IMG/VR virus record: IMGVR_UViG_3300050821_008386
Coordinates: 62,001-126,000 of that record
DNA length: 64,000 nt
Strand: one strand, 5' to 3'
Origin: a virus
The position numbers and the translations under genes are program-made. The notes below the pieces were generated by a model. It saw only the letters and a list, made by a program, of their open reading frames with translations. It searched no databases and was not told the DNA's origin. Of this stretch, positions 50,350-58,519 are shown piece by piece (the stretch's first letter is position 1; each line of letters opens with the position of its first letter).

Positions 50350-50988
50350 ATGAGCGCAATCGGAAATAAGATCAGGTCAGCATCTAAAAGCGCCAAACTA
50401 TGGGCGACGCTCTTCGTTGTTTACGTGTTTGCCAGAGAAGGCATCGGCGCATGGCAACTCTATGATGCCACTCATTCCGCCTTGCGCGGATTTGTGGTTA
50501 ACGATGAGACTTATTACGTCGGTCACGCTGACCCGGTTCTCCAGCAACGCGAAACGCATATCCGTCTGGCGAAAACCGCAGCGATCGCAATGTACGGACG
50601 CAACCCGTACGGACTGGATCAGATGGAAACCTTGACCCGGATATTCAGTACGCCATGCCAGAAATTGATTCTGCAACACGTTGGGGATGACGCGGGAACA
50701 TTCGCTTCATCCAGTATGAGTCAGGATTTCAAGCCGGATCGACCGATCATCGAAGTTGCCCGTGATAATACCTCTTGCACCATGCTGGTCGAAGGCGACG
50801 TGGTTCAGGTACGAGTTGAGCACGGAGTATCGATCCCTGATTCAAAACCGATGCGCCTCGTTTTTCGCTTGGAACGCAATGCAAGATTCGGTGAAGACGG
50901 GAAATTCCCGATGGTGGTCACCAAATTCACTGCGGACTACATCAAAGAGCATTCCCCTGAAACCCACACTGTAGCGGACACCAAATAA
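50350..50988 (+). CDS. virB8-like: VirB8/TraE-like inner-membrane/periplasmic protein
   Basis: A 212-residue bitopic protein: a short basic cytoplasmic start (NKIRSASKSAK), one membrane segment at about 17-33 (LWATLFVVYVFAREGIG), then a periplasmic domain of about 175 residues (FVVNDETYYVGHADPVLQQR, CTMLVEGDVVQVRVEHGVSI, MRLVFRLERNARFGEDGKFP). Length and topology match VirB8/TraE, which has an NTF2-like periplasmic fold and nucleates the inner-membrane complex. Position directly before VirB9- and VirB10-like genes supports the call; sequence motifs are not decisive. Confidence 0.6.
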   Translation: MSAIGNKIRSASKSAKLWATLFVVYVFAREGIGAWQLYDATHSALRGFVVNDETYYVGHADPVLQQRETHIRLAKTAAIAMYGRNPYGLDQMETLTRIFSTPCQKLILQHVGDDAGTFASSSMSQDFKPDRPIIEVARDNTSCTMLVEGDVVQVRVEHGVSIPDSKPMRLVFRLERNARFGEDGKFPMVVTKFTADYIKEHSPETHTVADTK

Positions 50989-51966
50989 ATGAATCCCCGA
51001 ACAATCAGGCGAGCGTGGGTCATCACCCTCCTCGTTCTCGCGACGATCTTGTTGATAACGGATTTGTCGTTCTCGCAAGGTATCTCCACTAAACCCATTA
51101 ACCCGAAACTGCCGACGCGAATCACCTTAAGCAGGGCCACAAGCACCACTATTTTGTTTCCTTCACAGTTTTCAGGGGTCTACGCGCTAGGGCTCGTTTT
51201 CAAAGATAAAGACACCAAGGGCAACTTGGTCGGGACAGTCCAAGGATGGTACGAAACGCAGCGACCCACGCCGATTCTGATCCTGCATTCATTAGTCGAT
51301 AATCTCGACACGTTCATGACCGTCTATATGAACGATCAACTCTACACATTCGAACTGGTTACAGGTCCGTATCCTGATGTGTCACTGACACTGACCAGCG
51401 GTAACGCGCCAGCGTCTTCAACGAAACTTCCCGAGATCGATGAGGACACTGTGGTCAAGATGCGTCCACGATACGAACCGCAACTGTTAGCTGACATCAT
51501 GGATCTGGCGCGAGAAGCGCCGTTAATCAAAGCGAGTTATCCAGAAGCGTACGCGGGATACTCTGAGCGCAACGATATCCCGTACATCTCGGATGACGGT
51601 TTCGTACGTACCACAGTCACCCTGATTCAGAAGTTCAGCGATCGGGACGCTATCGTGATCAGCGGGAAAGCGGAGAACCTGACAAATACTCCTGTTCCAT
51701 TTGATACCGCCCATGTCAGCATGGCAGTTGGCACTGTCCTGAAACCGATCACGGTTCTTACTCCGACACGACCGATTCCGGCCAATAAAGCGGTTAATTT
51801 TACCGCGATCACAATAGGGGATGTCGGAGGCGGTCGCGCTGATATTGCGCTGGCAAACGAGTTCAGGTTGATCGTCGATTCAGGACATCATTCGGCACCC
51901 AGTGAGCCAACAGTCCCGGTCTTGCCTCCCGCGCCGCTCCTGCCACCGAAAGGATCCGTAAAATGA
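50989..51966 (+). CDS. virB9-like: VirB9/TraK-like outer-membrane core protein
   Basis: A 325-residue exported protein with an N-terminal hydrophobic segment (AWVITLLVLATILLITDLSF). The mature part is beta-rich (PTRITLSRATSTTILFPSQF, ILILHSLVDNLDTFMTVYMN, TTVTLIQKFSDRDAIVISGK) and ends in a Pro-rich tail (VPVLPPAPLLPPKG). An early TTILFP strand plus a long beta-rich C-terminal half is the pattern of VirB9/TraK. It would pair with the lipoproteins and the VirB10-like protein as the core complex. Its end overlaps the next gene (ATGA). Confidence 0.6.
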   Translation: MNPRTIRRAWVITLLVLATILLITDLSFSQGISTKPINPKLPTRITLSRATSTTILFPSQFSGVYALGLVFKDKDTKGNLVGTVQGWYETQRPTPILILHSLVDNLDTFMTVYMNDQLYTFELVTGPYPDVSLTLTSGNAPASSTKLPEIDEDTVVKMRPRYEPQLLADIMDLAREAPLIKASYPEAYAGYSERNDIPYISDDGFVRTTVTLIQKFSDRDAIVISGKAENLTNTPVPFDTAHVSMAVGTVLKPITVLTPTRPIPANKAVNFTAITIGDVGGGRADIALANEFRLIVDSGHHSAPSEPTVPVLPPAPLLPPKGSVK

Positions 51967-53165
51967 GAGCGTTTTTAAAGAACGTCTTCTCGCAAAAAGG
52001 CGCGGTCGGACTGGCTATTTGTCTGGTGGGCATCTGGCTGATTCATAACGCGCTAGTAACCCGAGAACATAACGCGCAAATGGCGGACGCTAAACGGCCA
52101 AAACAACCGTTAGCGCAGACTAATCCGAGTACGGTAGTTAATCCCGCAGTCGCGCAACCTGCGGTGATTGCGGACGGGAAAGAGCGGACCGGCCTTAACT
52201 ATCATGCCAACGTCGAACAACCGATCGTGATCGAACCGGAAGCGACGCCGCAACCGAAAGTCGAAGATCTGCCGCCGATGGTCTTATGCGATTTCCCGGT
52301 GCCGACACCGACACCGTCACCGACTCCGAGCGCTCCCAAAGCGCAACGTCTCAAGCGCTGGTTGCCGCGTGGAGTCTATTTCCGAGTCGAGACACAAGGT
52401 GCCTTGATGTCTTCGCACATGGATACTCCCGTGCAGGTCAAGGTGACCGAAGACGTCTATCAATGGGACGGCGGCCGTTCTGAATTGATTATTCCCGCCG
52501 GGACAAGGTGCAGCGCGTGGGCTACGCAAGGTTACACCCGTGATCGCCTTGAGGTAAAAGGCGACTGGATAATGGTGTTCCCGACAAACGGGTTCGAGTT
52601 GGAGTTCACCGGGATACTTTGCGAACAGGAATTTGACCCGCAACTGAACCAGTTCGGCAAGTTCGATAAGACAGCAGGGTTATTAGGCAAACTGATCGAG
52701 AGCGACGGTTATGTGCGGTTGAAAGCGGCGTTGGGCCTTGTTCTCCAGACGGCAGCGGATAGCGCCAGTTCGTTCGCGTCCAGTGCGCTTCAGACCTCGA
52801 TGCGCGGAGGGACAAGCGTCAGTTATAACGTTCCGTCGACTACACCATTCACCAACGAATGGATCGAGCAACTGGTTAACGGCCATCATACGGCGATCAA
52901 TGATACCCTCTACGTGCTGGTCCCGTCAGGGCATCAGGGATGGATCTTCACCACTTCAGTCATCGATCCTGACGTAGCCTCTATCGGGGCACGGATACAG
53001 GAAGAAGAAAAAGCCCGTAAACAGCGGGAAGAACAGCAGTACGAACGTACACAAAGCCCGGTCGATGCCGTTCTCCTTAAGCGCCTTCAGCAACCCGCCG
53101 AACAAACCCAAATCGATCCATTATCCAATGAACAGAAACCTGTTTCTGCCGCTCATTTTAATTAG
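51963..53165 (+). CDS. virB10-like: VirB10/TrbI/TraB-like core complex protein
   Basis: A 400-residue protein with the signature layout of VirB10: a short cytoplasmic start, one membrane helix (AVGLAICLVGIWLIHNAL, residues 16-33), a Pro-rich periplasmic linker (PVPTPTPSPTPSAPKAQR), and a C-terminal beta-barrel-type domain with GVYFRVETQGALMSSHMDTP, ELIIPAGTRCSAWATQGYT, WIMVFPTNGFELEFTGILCE. IPAGTR near residue 175 is a typical VirB10 element. VirB10 spans both membranes and gates the outer-membrane channel. The last 38 nt overlap the next lipoprotein gene. Confidence 0.72.
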   Translation: MRAFLKNVFSQKGAVGLAICLVGIWLIHNALVTREHNAQMADAKRPKQPLAQTNPSTVVNPAVAQPAVIADGKERTGLNYHANVEQPIVIEPEATPQPKVEDLPPMVLCDFPVPTPTPSPTPSAPKAQRLKRWLPRGVYFRVETQGALMSSHMDTPVQVKVTEDVYQWDGGRSELIIPAGTRCSAWATQGYTRDRLEVKGDWIMVFPTNGFELEFTGILCEQEFDPQLNQFGKFDKTAGLLGKLIESDGYVRLKAALGLVLQTAADSASSFASSALQTSMRGGTSVSYNVPSTTPFTNEWIEQLVNGHHTAINDTLYVLVPSGHQGWIFTTSVIDPDVASIGARIQEEEKARKQREEQQYERTQSPVDAVLLKRLQQPAEQTQIDPLSNEQKPVSAAHFN

Positions 53166-53724
53166 CACCCTTGCCGGATGCGCCCAGCAACAAACCAAGA
53201 CCCGCGAAATAACCGTGGTCAAACTGGATAAACTGCCAGCGTCCGCCAAAAAGAAAGGGCCAACCCAAAAGTTCACTGCGCAAGTCAACCTGACACCGGG
53301 CAAACTCAAGCCGCGGATGGTCGAGATCTATGATATCGGTCCAACCGTCGACAGCGACGGGAACCTTGTCGGTGAACACAAATATTACAAGGTGGTGGAG
53401 ACTGAACGCTGGACTTATATCCCCCATACGCCGGCCACATTCCCGGCGTTCAAACAGGGTAAACCGAAAGTACAAGAGGCGGATGCGGTCGATCAAGCCA
53501 AGCGGGTGATGGAAGAGCTCAAAGCGGCGACCGCACAAGCCCGAAGTCAGATGCCTGCGGTTCAACCCGTAGCTAATCCCGGTCCAGGCGGAAACGCGAC
53601 AGCAGAAGCACCGTTACCACAGACTGAAGGATTATCCCCGGTCCAGAGCGAGGTGGACACCGCTCTTTCTCCTGAGAGGCAACAGGCGCTTAAAACGTTC
53701 GATCAACAGGCGCAGCAACCGTGA
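53128..53724 (+). CDS. Lipoprotein of the T4SS-like cluster (TraV/VirB7-like candidate)
   Basis: A 198-residue protein beginning MNRNLFLPLILISTLAGCAQ, a signal peptide with lipobox LAGC (Cys18). A longer reading from 53065 would destroy the signal, so the start is at 53128. The rest has MVEIYDIGPTVDSDGN and an Ala/Gln/Pro-rich C-terminus, QAKRVMEELKAATAQARSQM then PVANPGPGGNATA. It follows the VirB10-like gene, the position of the lipoprotein TraV in F-type loci. Likely part of the outer-membrane ring; no motif proves it. Confidence 0.6.
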   Translation: MNRNLFLPLILISTLAGCAQQQTKTREITVVKLDKLPASAKKKGPTQKFTAQVNLTPGKLKPRMVEIYDIGPTVDSDGNLVGEHKYYKVVETERWTYIPHTPATFPAFKQGKPKVQEADAVDQAKRVMEELKAATAQARSQMPAVQPVANPGPGGNATAEAPLPQTEGLSPVQSEVDTALSPERQQALKTFDQQAQQP

Positions 53725-54599
53725 CCCTGTACGAAACCCTCACGTCCCAACTGATAGGGCAGAACGAGGTACTGTTCGAGGTTGCGGACCTGTTGGAACG
53801 GGCACAGGAAGGAATGTGCTACCAGGGGCAACCGCGTGCGTCAATCTTGATGCTAGGCCCGACAGGCGTAGGGAAGACTGAATGTGCCTTGATCGCCTGC
53901 AAAGCGCTGTACGGGACTCCTGAGCAGTGGATGGCCCGGTTCGATATGTCCGAGTACATGACTGCTGACTCTGTGCTTAACCTTCTGGGAACGACACAGT
54001 ATCGAGGCACGTTCGAGCATAAGACGAAGGCTATGAAAACAGGGGGCGTTATCCTCTTCGATGAAATCGAGAAAGCGCACTCCGAAATTCTCAATACGCT
54101 CCTGCAGATATTGTCTGCTGGCAGGATAACCACAGGACAGGGAGAAGTCTTGGATCTCACGGATTTCATCATTCTCGCGACAACAAACATCGGGTCACGA
54201 ATCCTGATGGAAAGCCGGGATGACCGATGGGAAGTGGTGAGAGACAGGACCATCCGCGCAGCGCTTCAAGAGATCAGCCCTGAGATCCTGAATCGATTCG
54301 ATCTTCTGGCGGCATTCAACAAGCTCAAACCCGAATCAATGGCAGAGATCACGGATCTGCATGTGGAAACCGTGATCGCCATCCAAAGAGAGTTGAAAAA
54401 TCAGGTCACGGTCGATCGATCAGCGCGCGACCATATCCAGAAGGCCGGGTTCAGCGACATATTCGGAGCGCGTCCCGTCCGCCGGGAGGCGATGAAGATC
54501 ATTTCGAGGGCAATCAGGGAGAAACGGTCGGCGCCGGGTGAATCGGTGTCGGGCACCATCACCTATAACGCAAAAACCAATCGCATCAGCATTGCATGA
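53721..54599 (+). CDS. AAA+ ATPase, ClpA/ClpB D2-like
   Basis: A 292-residue protein with only the second AAA+ module of ClpA/B-type unfoldases. Walker A is GPTGVGKT at 46-53, Walker B is ILFDEIEK at 111-118, sensor 1 is ILATTNIGS, the arginine finger region is ILNRFD, and the C-terminal small domain has FGARPVRREAMKIISRA. No N-domain, D1 or ClpP loop (IGF/L tripeptide) is seen. It has a GTG start overlapping the lipoprotein stop. In P-type loci virB11, a hexameric ATPase, takes this place; here a different hexameric ATPase does. Confidence 0.85.
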   Translation: MTLYETLTSQLIGQNEVLFEVADLLERAQEGMCYQGQPRASILMLGPTGVGKTECALIACKALYGTPEQWMARFDMSEYMTADSVLNLLGTTQYRGTFEHKTKAMKTGGVILFDEIEKAHSEILNTLLQILSAGRITTGQGEVLDLTDFIILATTNIGSRILMESRDDRWEVVRDRTIRAALQEISPEILNRFDLLAAFNKLKPESMAEITDLHVETVIAIQRELKNQVTVDRSARDHIQKAGFSDIFGARPVRREAMKIISRAIREKRSAPGESVSGTITYNAKTNRISIA

Positions 54600-54757
54600 C
54601 CGAGAAGGAGCATCTGGACGCGCAAATTACCGTCCGAGTGACCGACGAGACTTACAGCAAACTTGAGGCTCAAGCCAAAAAAGAAGGCAAGACCAAAAGC
54701 GACCTGATCAGAGAGGCAGCAGAGGAGAAATTAGCTAAACATGATAAAGCCAAGTGA
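54596..54757 (+). CDS. Ribbon-helix-helix DNA-binding protein
   Basis: A 53-residue protein: EKEHLDAQITVRVTDETYSK then LEAQAKKEGKTKSDLIREAA. This is the ribbon-helix-helix pattern (antiparallel strand, then two helices). Its ATG overlaps the AAA+ stop (ATGA). Such proteins serve as autoregulators or DNA-binding partners in conjugation loci (TraY/MobC-like) and phages. Likely controls the divergent promoter region at 42.9-43.1 kb; inference. Confidence 0.7.
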   Translation: MTEKEHLDAQITVRVTDETYSKLEAQAKKEGKTKSDLIREAAEEKLAKHDKAK

Positions 54758-55085
54758 CAAGACAGAAACCCTGAGAAGTCGGGTAGCTTCGACTTCTCCC
54801 AGTGATCTCACGGACCAGAAATATCTGCTCCATCATACACAGTTAAAGCGATGGTTCTCGATTTGTGCCGGGAGCGCAGTAGGCGAAATGGACCGTGGGA
54901 TGTACGACGACTGGAGCGGGCCTTATGATGAGATTGCCGTGGTTACCCACAAGAGAGAATACAACTTGGCACCGCGAGTGCGGCAACGGCCACCGTCAGA
55001 TTATCGCACTGCAGAAGATCTGCAGGCGCAGATTCAGCGGGTCCGAGAAACTCATTGCCGTCACAACGGCATAGGCATTCACTAA
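54741..55085 (+). CDS. Hypothetical 114-residue protein
   Basis: Overlaps the RHH gene by 17 nt. The product starts MIKPSDKTETLRSRVASTSP and has a KYLLHHTQLKRWFSICAGSA segment, GEMDRGMYDDWSGPYDEIAV and a His-rich end (THCRHNGIGIH). No family recognised. Last gene of the plus-strand cluster before a hairpin. Confidence 0.5.
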   Translation: MIKPSDKTETLRSRVASTSPSDLTDQKYLLHHTQLKRWFSICAGSAVGEMDRGMYDDWSGPYDEIAVVTHKREYNLAPRVRQRPPSDYRTAEDLQAQIQRVRETHCRHNGIGIH

Positions 55086-55096
55086 AAACCCTTCAG

Positions 55097-55122
55097 CCGC
55101 CCCAATCCGAAAGTTGGGGCGG
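55097..55122. terminator. Hairpin between convergent genes
   Basis: A 9-bp GC-rich stem (CCGCCCCAA with TTGGGGCGG) around an 8-nt loop. On the minus strand it is followed, after a few bases, by a run of five T, so it can terminate the protease gene; for the plus strand the T tract is missing. Confidence 0.6.
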
Positions 55123-55137
55123 TATCTACTGGGACCT

Positions 55138-55887
55138 TTAGCCCGTGACAGCGGCGAGATCTGATTGCAGCGACGCCATGTCTATTCCTGCCGGTGATTT
55201 CCCGGCTTTTAACCAGTCCGGGCTGAGAATGGCGTACGCTTCGTCGCAGTAGGCGTCCCAGAATTCCCACGACATCCGCATCAGTTGTCCCCACGTCACC
55301 ACGGTCAGTCCGCCTTTGTCGTATTCAACGACGATGACGCAATGACCGCCCCACGAGCCCGGTTGACAGTCCGGGTTCCATGTCGGTCCAGCCACTACCC
55401 ATGACGGTTGGTTCTGAGCCGAGATCGGTAAGGCAACACCGATTAAAACCGTCCCGAAGACCAGTAGCGTCTCTTTGACGTGATCTTTGTTCCCGGTTTC
55501 CAGAGCGACATAAGCGTCAATCTTGTGGCCGCCGATACCCGTTTGCCGCCAATAGTTGAGGACATCAACCAGATTGCATCCGTTATCGTTGACGCCAGTG
55601 GCCGGGTTATATCCTGACACTGCGGAATAAGCGGCGATGATCTGGCTATCGGGTATTACGACGGGGGTCCCGGTATTCTGGGTCCATCCAAGGATCGCGT
55701 GGCCGGGTCCGGCTATGGCGCAATCACCGATCGTATCGTTCTTCATCATTCCCCATTGTGTCCGGCTATCAGTCCAATCTTTGTTGGCCGGGATAGGCGG
55801 TAACAGGCTGGGCGAACGGTAGTCCGCGAGGCGTAAAGTGCGCGGGTTGTAAACAAATGGTTTTTTACCGAGTTTATAGAGAGGCAT
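55138..55887 (-). CDS. Papain-like (C1/C39-type) cysteine protease-like protein
   Basis: A 249-residue protein, the only minus-strand gene between 43 and 64 kb. The nucleophile region is NDTIGDCAIAGPGHAILGWT (Cys near residue 56) and the His region is GSWGGHCVIVVEYDKGGLTV with a following TWGQLMRMSWEFW. The Gln position before the Cys is replaced by Ile/Gly-Asp, as in phage and environmental homologues. No signal peptide. It could cleave a phage or host protein, or be a virion-borne enzyme. Activity is not proven by the motifs. Confidence 0.65.
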   Translation of the reverse strand: MPLYKLGKKPFVYNPRTLRLADYRSPSLLPPIPANKDWTDSRTQWGMMKNDTIGDCAIAGPGHAILGWTQNTGTPVVIPDSQIIAAYSAVSGYNPATGVNDNGCNLVDVLNYWRQTGIGGHKIDAYVALETGNKDHVKETLLVFGTVLIGVALPISAQNQPSWVVAGPTWNPDCQPGSWGGHCVIVVEYDKGGLTVVTWGQLMRMSWEFWDAYCDEAYAILSPDWLKAGKSPAGIDMASLQSDLAAVTG

Positions 55888-55908
55888 GAGTAACGGTATT
55901 GTGAAAAC

Positions 55909-57762
55909 GTGATCAGGGATATCGGAGAGTTAAGAGACGCGTGCGGGCATTGCACGCAGGAAGAGATTGTCGAGGCTTGTCAGCAATGTGATCCGCGATG
56001 GTTAGAGAAACGCGGATGCCCCGACATCAGCGCGTACGAGGGCGACGGGCAAGCCAAAGATTTCATCATGAAAAACCTGATGACTCTTTTGAACGTCAGG
56101 CGTTACCGGGCCGCTGCGCGTCTATTATGGGGTATCGAGCTCTTTGATCCGCGCCCGCGCGGAGTGGAGCGGATGATTAACGCGATCGAGTCGAACGCTA
56201 AAGTGATCGTCCTGGGCGCGGCCAGTTCAGGCAAAAGTTATTCGGTGGTCTGCTGGTTGATTCTCGATTGGTTGCGCGACCCTGAATATACCGGTGCCAG
56301 AATCATTTCAGTGACGGGGAAACACGCTAAATCGAACACCTTTTCCTCGATCCAACGATTCTACGAGTCAGCGATCATCAAGCTGCCAGGTGAAAGCCAG
56401 GACGGGTTTATCGGGCTGAACCCGAAAGATCGGCACGCTTCAATCTCTGTGGTAGCGATTAAACAAGGCGAATCAGGGACCAACAGTTTGCAGGGGTTTC
56501 ACCCGATCCGCCGGCGGGAAGCGCATCCGCAATTGGGCGCACTGTCGCGCATCCGCCTGTTCTTGGATGAAGCGGAAATGATTCCACCGGGCGTCTGGCG
56601 CGGTGTAGGCAACCTGCTTTCGAACCTGCATGGCGACGATACAGTCAAAGTGATCGCCGCAGCGAATCCGTGGGATGTCACTTCGATTCTGGCCGCTACC
56701 GCCGAGCCGAAACAAGGTTACGGGAAAGTGGATCCAGACGTGGACAAAGAATGGACCAGTCGCACCAACTGGAAAGTGGTCCGGGTCGACGCTGCCGATA
56801 GCGAGAACGTTAAAGCGCGCAAGATCGTTTACGAAGGTCTGATGACCTACGAAGGGTTTCAGGAATACCAGTCCAAGACCAATGGAGACGACCCGAATTA
56901 TTGGTGTTACGCACGCGGCATGTACCCGTTAAAGGGTGCTATCGAGAACTTGATTCCGATGAGTTATCTCGACGACTTCTTTGGCGAGTATCTGTTCCAA
57001 TCGGGAACCGTAGTAGGATGCGCCGGAGTCGATTTAGCGTTCGAGGGCGATGACGAAGCGGTGTATTTCACGGGCAGGTACGGGAAAGCGCACGCATGGC
57101 GACCGGCCGGGACTGCGCTGATGATCCCGCTCGCCAATCCCAGATACGTCCTCCAACTGGATCAGTACCGTTCACTCCCGAAACTCAGGACCGAAGGCCA
57201 GTTTAACCAGATCCGACAGATATCGGACGCGTTCGGCGTTTCGTACGACTGGTTAGCACTGGATAAAACAGGCGTTGGCAAAGGTGTGGCGGACCTCTTT
57301 TATGAGCGGGGATACCGGAATACGCTGGCGATAGCGTGGGGATCGGCGGCAACACAAGAAAAGATTCTCGATGAAGATCGGCACGTTGCTCATGATGTCT
57401 GTGACGGGATTGCTTACGAGATGTATTGGACGTTTCGAAACTGGCTGGAGTTCGGGTTCGTCAAAGCCTCTCCAAACATCGACATGAACAAACTCCAGAA
57501 AGAGTTGTGCGGTCGCAAACGCAAATCTGCCGGGTTAGGGCCAACCGGTGAACCGCGGTACAGGCTGGAGAAAAAAGAAGATTTCAAAGCGAGATACGGA
57601 TTCAGCCCTGATCGGGCCGATGCCATGGTGATGTGTCTGCACGTAGCAAGGATGCGGGGACCGGAACGCGCACAGATGGCGAAGAAGAAGCGACTGGTTG
57701 TCAACGCGCCGCAGTACGAGGAGCCAACCAACATTTCCCATATAGATTTCTCTACCGATTAA
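55909..57762 (+). CDS. terL: Large terminase subunit
   Basis: A 617-residue DNA-packaging motor. The ATPase has Walker A GAASSGKS at 103-110, Walker B RLFLDE at 216-221, and a coupling motif near KVIAAANPW. The nuclease part shows AGVDLAFEGDDEAVY (first Asp) and WLALDKTGVGKGVAD and ends in SPDRADAMVM (last Asp). It starts with GTG at 55909. No small terminase was recognised nearby; the RHH protein or one of the small helical proteins could serve. The portal gene lies 3 kb downstream, so this is the packaging block. Confidence 0.9.
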   Translation: MIRDIGELRDACGHCTQEEIVEACQQCDPRWLEKRGCPDISAYEGDGQAKDFIMKNLMTLLNVRRYRAAARLLWGIELFDPRPRGVERMINAIESNAKVIVLGAASSGKSYSVVCWLILDWLRDPEYTGARIISVTGKHAKSNTFSSIQRFYESAIIKLPGESQDGFIGLNPKDRHASISVVAIKQGESGTNSLQGFHPIRRREAHPQLGALSRIRLFLDEAEMIPPGVWRGVGNLLSNLHGDDTVKVIAAANPWDVTSILAATAEPKQGYGKVDPDVDKEWTSRTNWKVVRVDAADSENVKARKIVYEGLMTYEGFQEYQSKTNGDDPNYWCYARGMYPLKGAIENLIPMSYLDDFFGEYLFQSGTVVGCAGVDLAFEGDDEAVYFTGRYGKAHAWRPAGTALMIPLANPRYVLQLDQYRSLPKLRTEGQFNQIRQISDAFGVSYDWLALDKTGVGKGVADLFYERGYRNTLAIAWGSAATQEKILDEDRHVAHDVCDGIAYEMYWTFRNWLEFGFVKASPNIDMNKLQKELCGRKRKSAGLGPTGEPRYRLEKKEDFKARYGFSPDRADAMVMCLHVARMRGPERAQMAKKKRLVVNAPQYEEPTNISHIDFSTD

Positions 57763-57780
57763 AGCGATAGTTTTATTTAT

Positions 57781-58077
57781 ATGAGTGCAACTGTCCCCAG
57801 TAGCGGTCTTCTGCCATTCGTTCAGAGTATTTTGAACACCACGGTCGCGCTGACCACAGCAAACCTCGCCAGTCCCAATACCACGCCCAGCGCAAATAAA
57901 GCGACCGTCCCCAATAACAACGGCGCGACCTCGTTGTCCATCACGGCAACCGGGTACGGCGCGCAGCAGGGCAATTGCGGCAATCCCTCTGCGGACTGGT
58001 CAGCGGTGATTCCGCAGCAGATGTGCAACGTCTACAACACGATTCTCACTCAGGCCAATCTCACGTATCGGATATGA
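57781..58077 (+). CDS. Hypothetical 98-residue protein
   Basis: Starts MSATVPSSGLLPFVQSILNT, and is rich in Thr, Ala and Asn (PNTTPSANKATVPNNNGATS). Probably a virion or decoration protein from composition and place directly after terminase. It ends in an ATGA overlap. No family recognised. Confidence 0.5.
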   Translation: MSATVPSSGLLPFVQSILNTTVALTTANLASPNTTPSANKATVPNNNGATSLSITATGYGAQQGNCGNPSADWSAVIPQQMCNVYNTILTQANLTYRI

Positions 58078-58349
58078 CGCCGCCAGCCTCTAAACGGTTC
58101 AAGGAATTCAACTCGTTCTGGTCGTACGAAAGCGATCCAGGAAGAGTCCAGACCCTCTTAAAAAGCGTGTCCGTAAAAGAACCGCTTCGCTACAATCAGT
58201 TGATGGTGGCTTACGATCAGGTGCAGGCGATTTACGCCATCTACGCGTCTGGCGGCCATGTTCGTGACGGTAAACCGTCCCATGATGCGGGTACGCCGTT
58301 TGATCTGGTGTTTGATCGCGGCAACCTCCCATCCCAATTCTACCCATGA
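58074..58349 (+). CDS. Hypothetical 91-residue protein
   Basis: The ATG at 58074 overlaps the upstream stop (ATGA); the longer reading from 57975 is out of place. The product starts MTPPASKRFKEFNSFWSYES and is helical (SVKEPLRYNQLMVAYDQVQA). It could be a small head or tail completion protein. No family recognised. Confidence 0.5.
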   Translation: MTPPASKRFKEFNSFWSYESDPGRVQTLLKSVSVKEPLRYNQLMVAYDQVQAIYAIYASGGHVRDGKPSHDAGTPFDLVFDRGNLPSQFYP

Positions 58350-58516
58350 TCACCAAAGCTAAACCCGTCAGAAACAAGACAGGCGCGATACGAAAAGGGT
58401 TCGTCAAAACCGTGCACGCGACTCCGTGCGGGTTGCCAAAGTACGGGCCCGGTCTGTCTGGAGGCGATAAAGGGACGATGAAGAACCCGAGGTCTGAGGA
58501 AAAGTGGAAAGGGTAA
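58346..58516 (+). CDS. Hypothetical 56-residue basic protein
   Basis: Short frame with ATGA overlap to the previous gene; product MITKAKPVRNKTGAIRKGFV, then HATPCGLPKYGPGLSGGD. Lys/Gly-rich, resembling other small basic proteins of this genome. The stop is 3 bp before the collar gene. Confidence 0.5.
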   Translation: MITKAKPVRNKTGAIRKGFVKTVHATPCGLPKYGPGLSGGDKGTMKNPRSEEKWKG

Positions 58517-58519
58517 CGA

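Noticed and set aside
53065-53127. Upstream start for the second lipoprotein gene
   Set aside because: It would bury the signal peptide and lipobox behind 21 extra residues; ATG at 53128 is better.
43720-55085. Cluster as an integrated conjugative element unrelated to the phage
   Set aside because: No integrase, att repeats, relaxase or VirD4 seen; gene packing and overlap style equal to the rest. Not excluded without the full genome.
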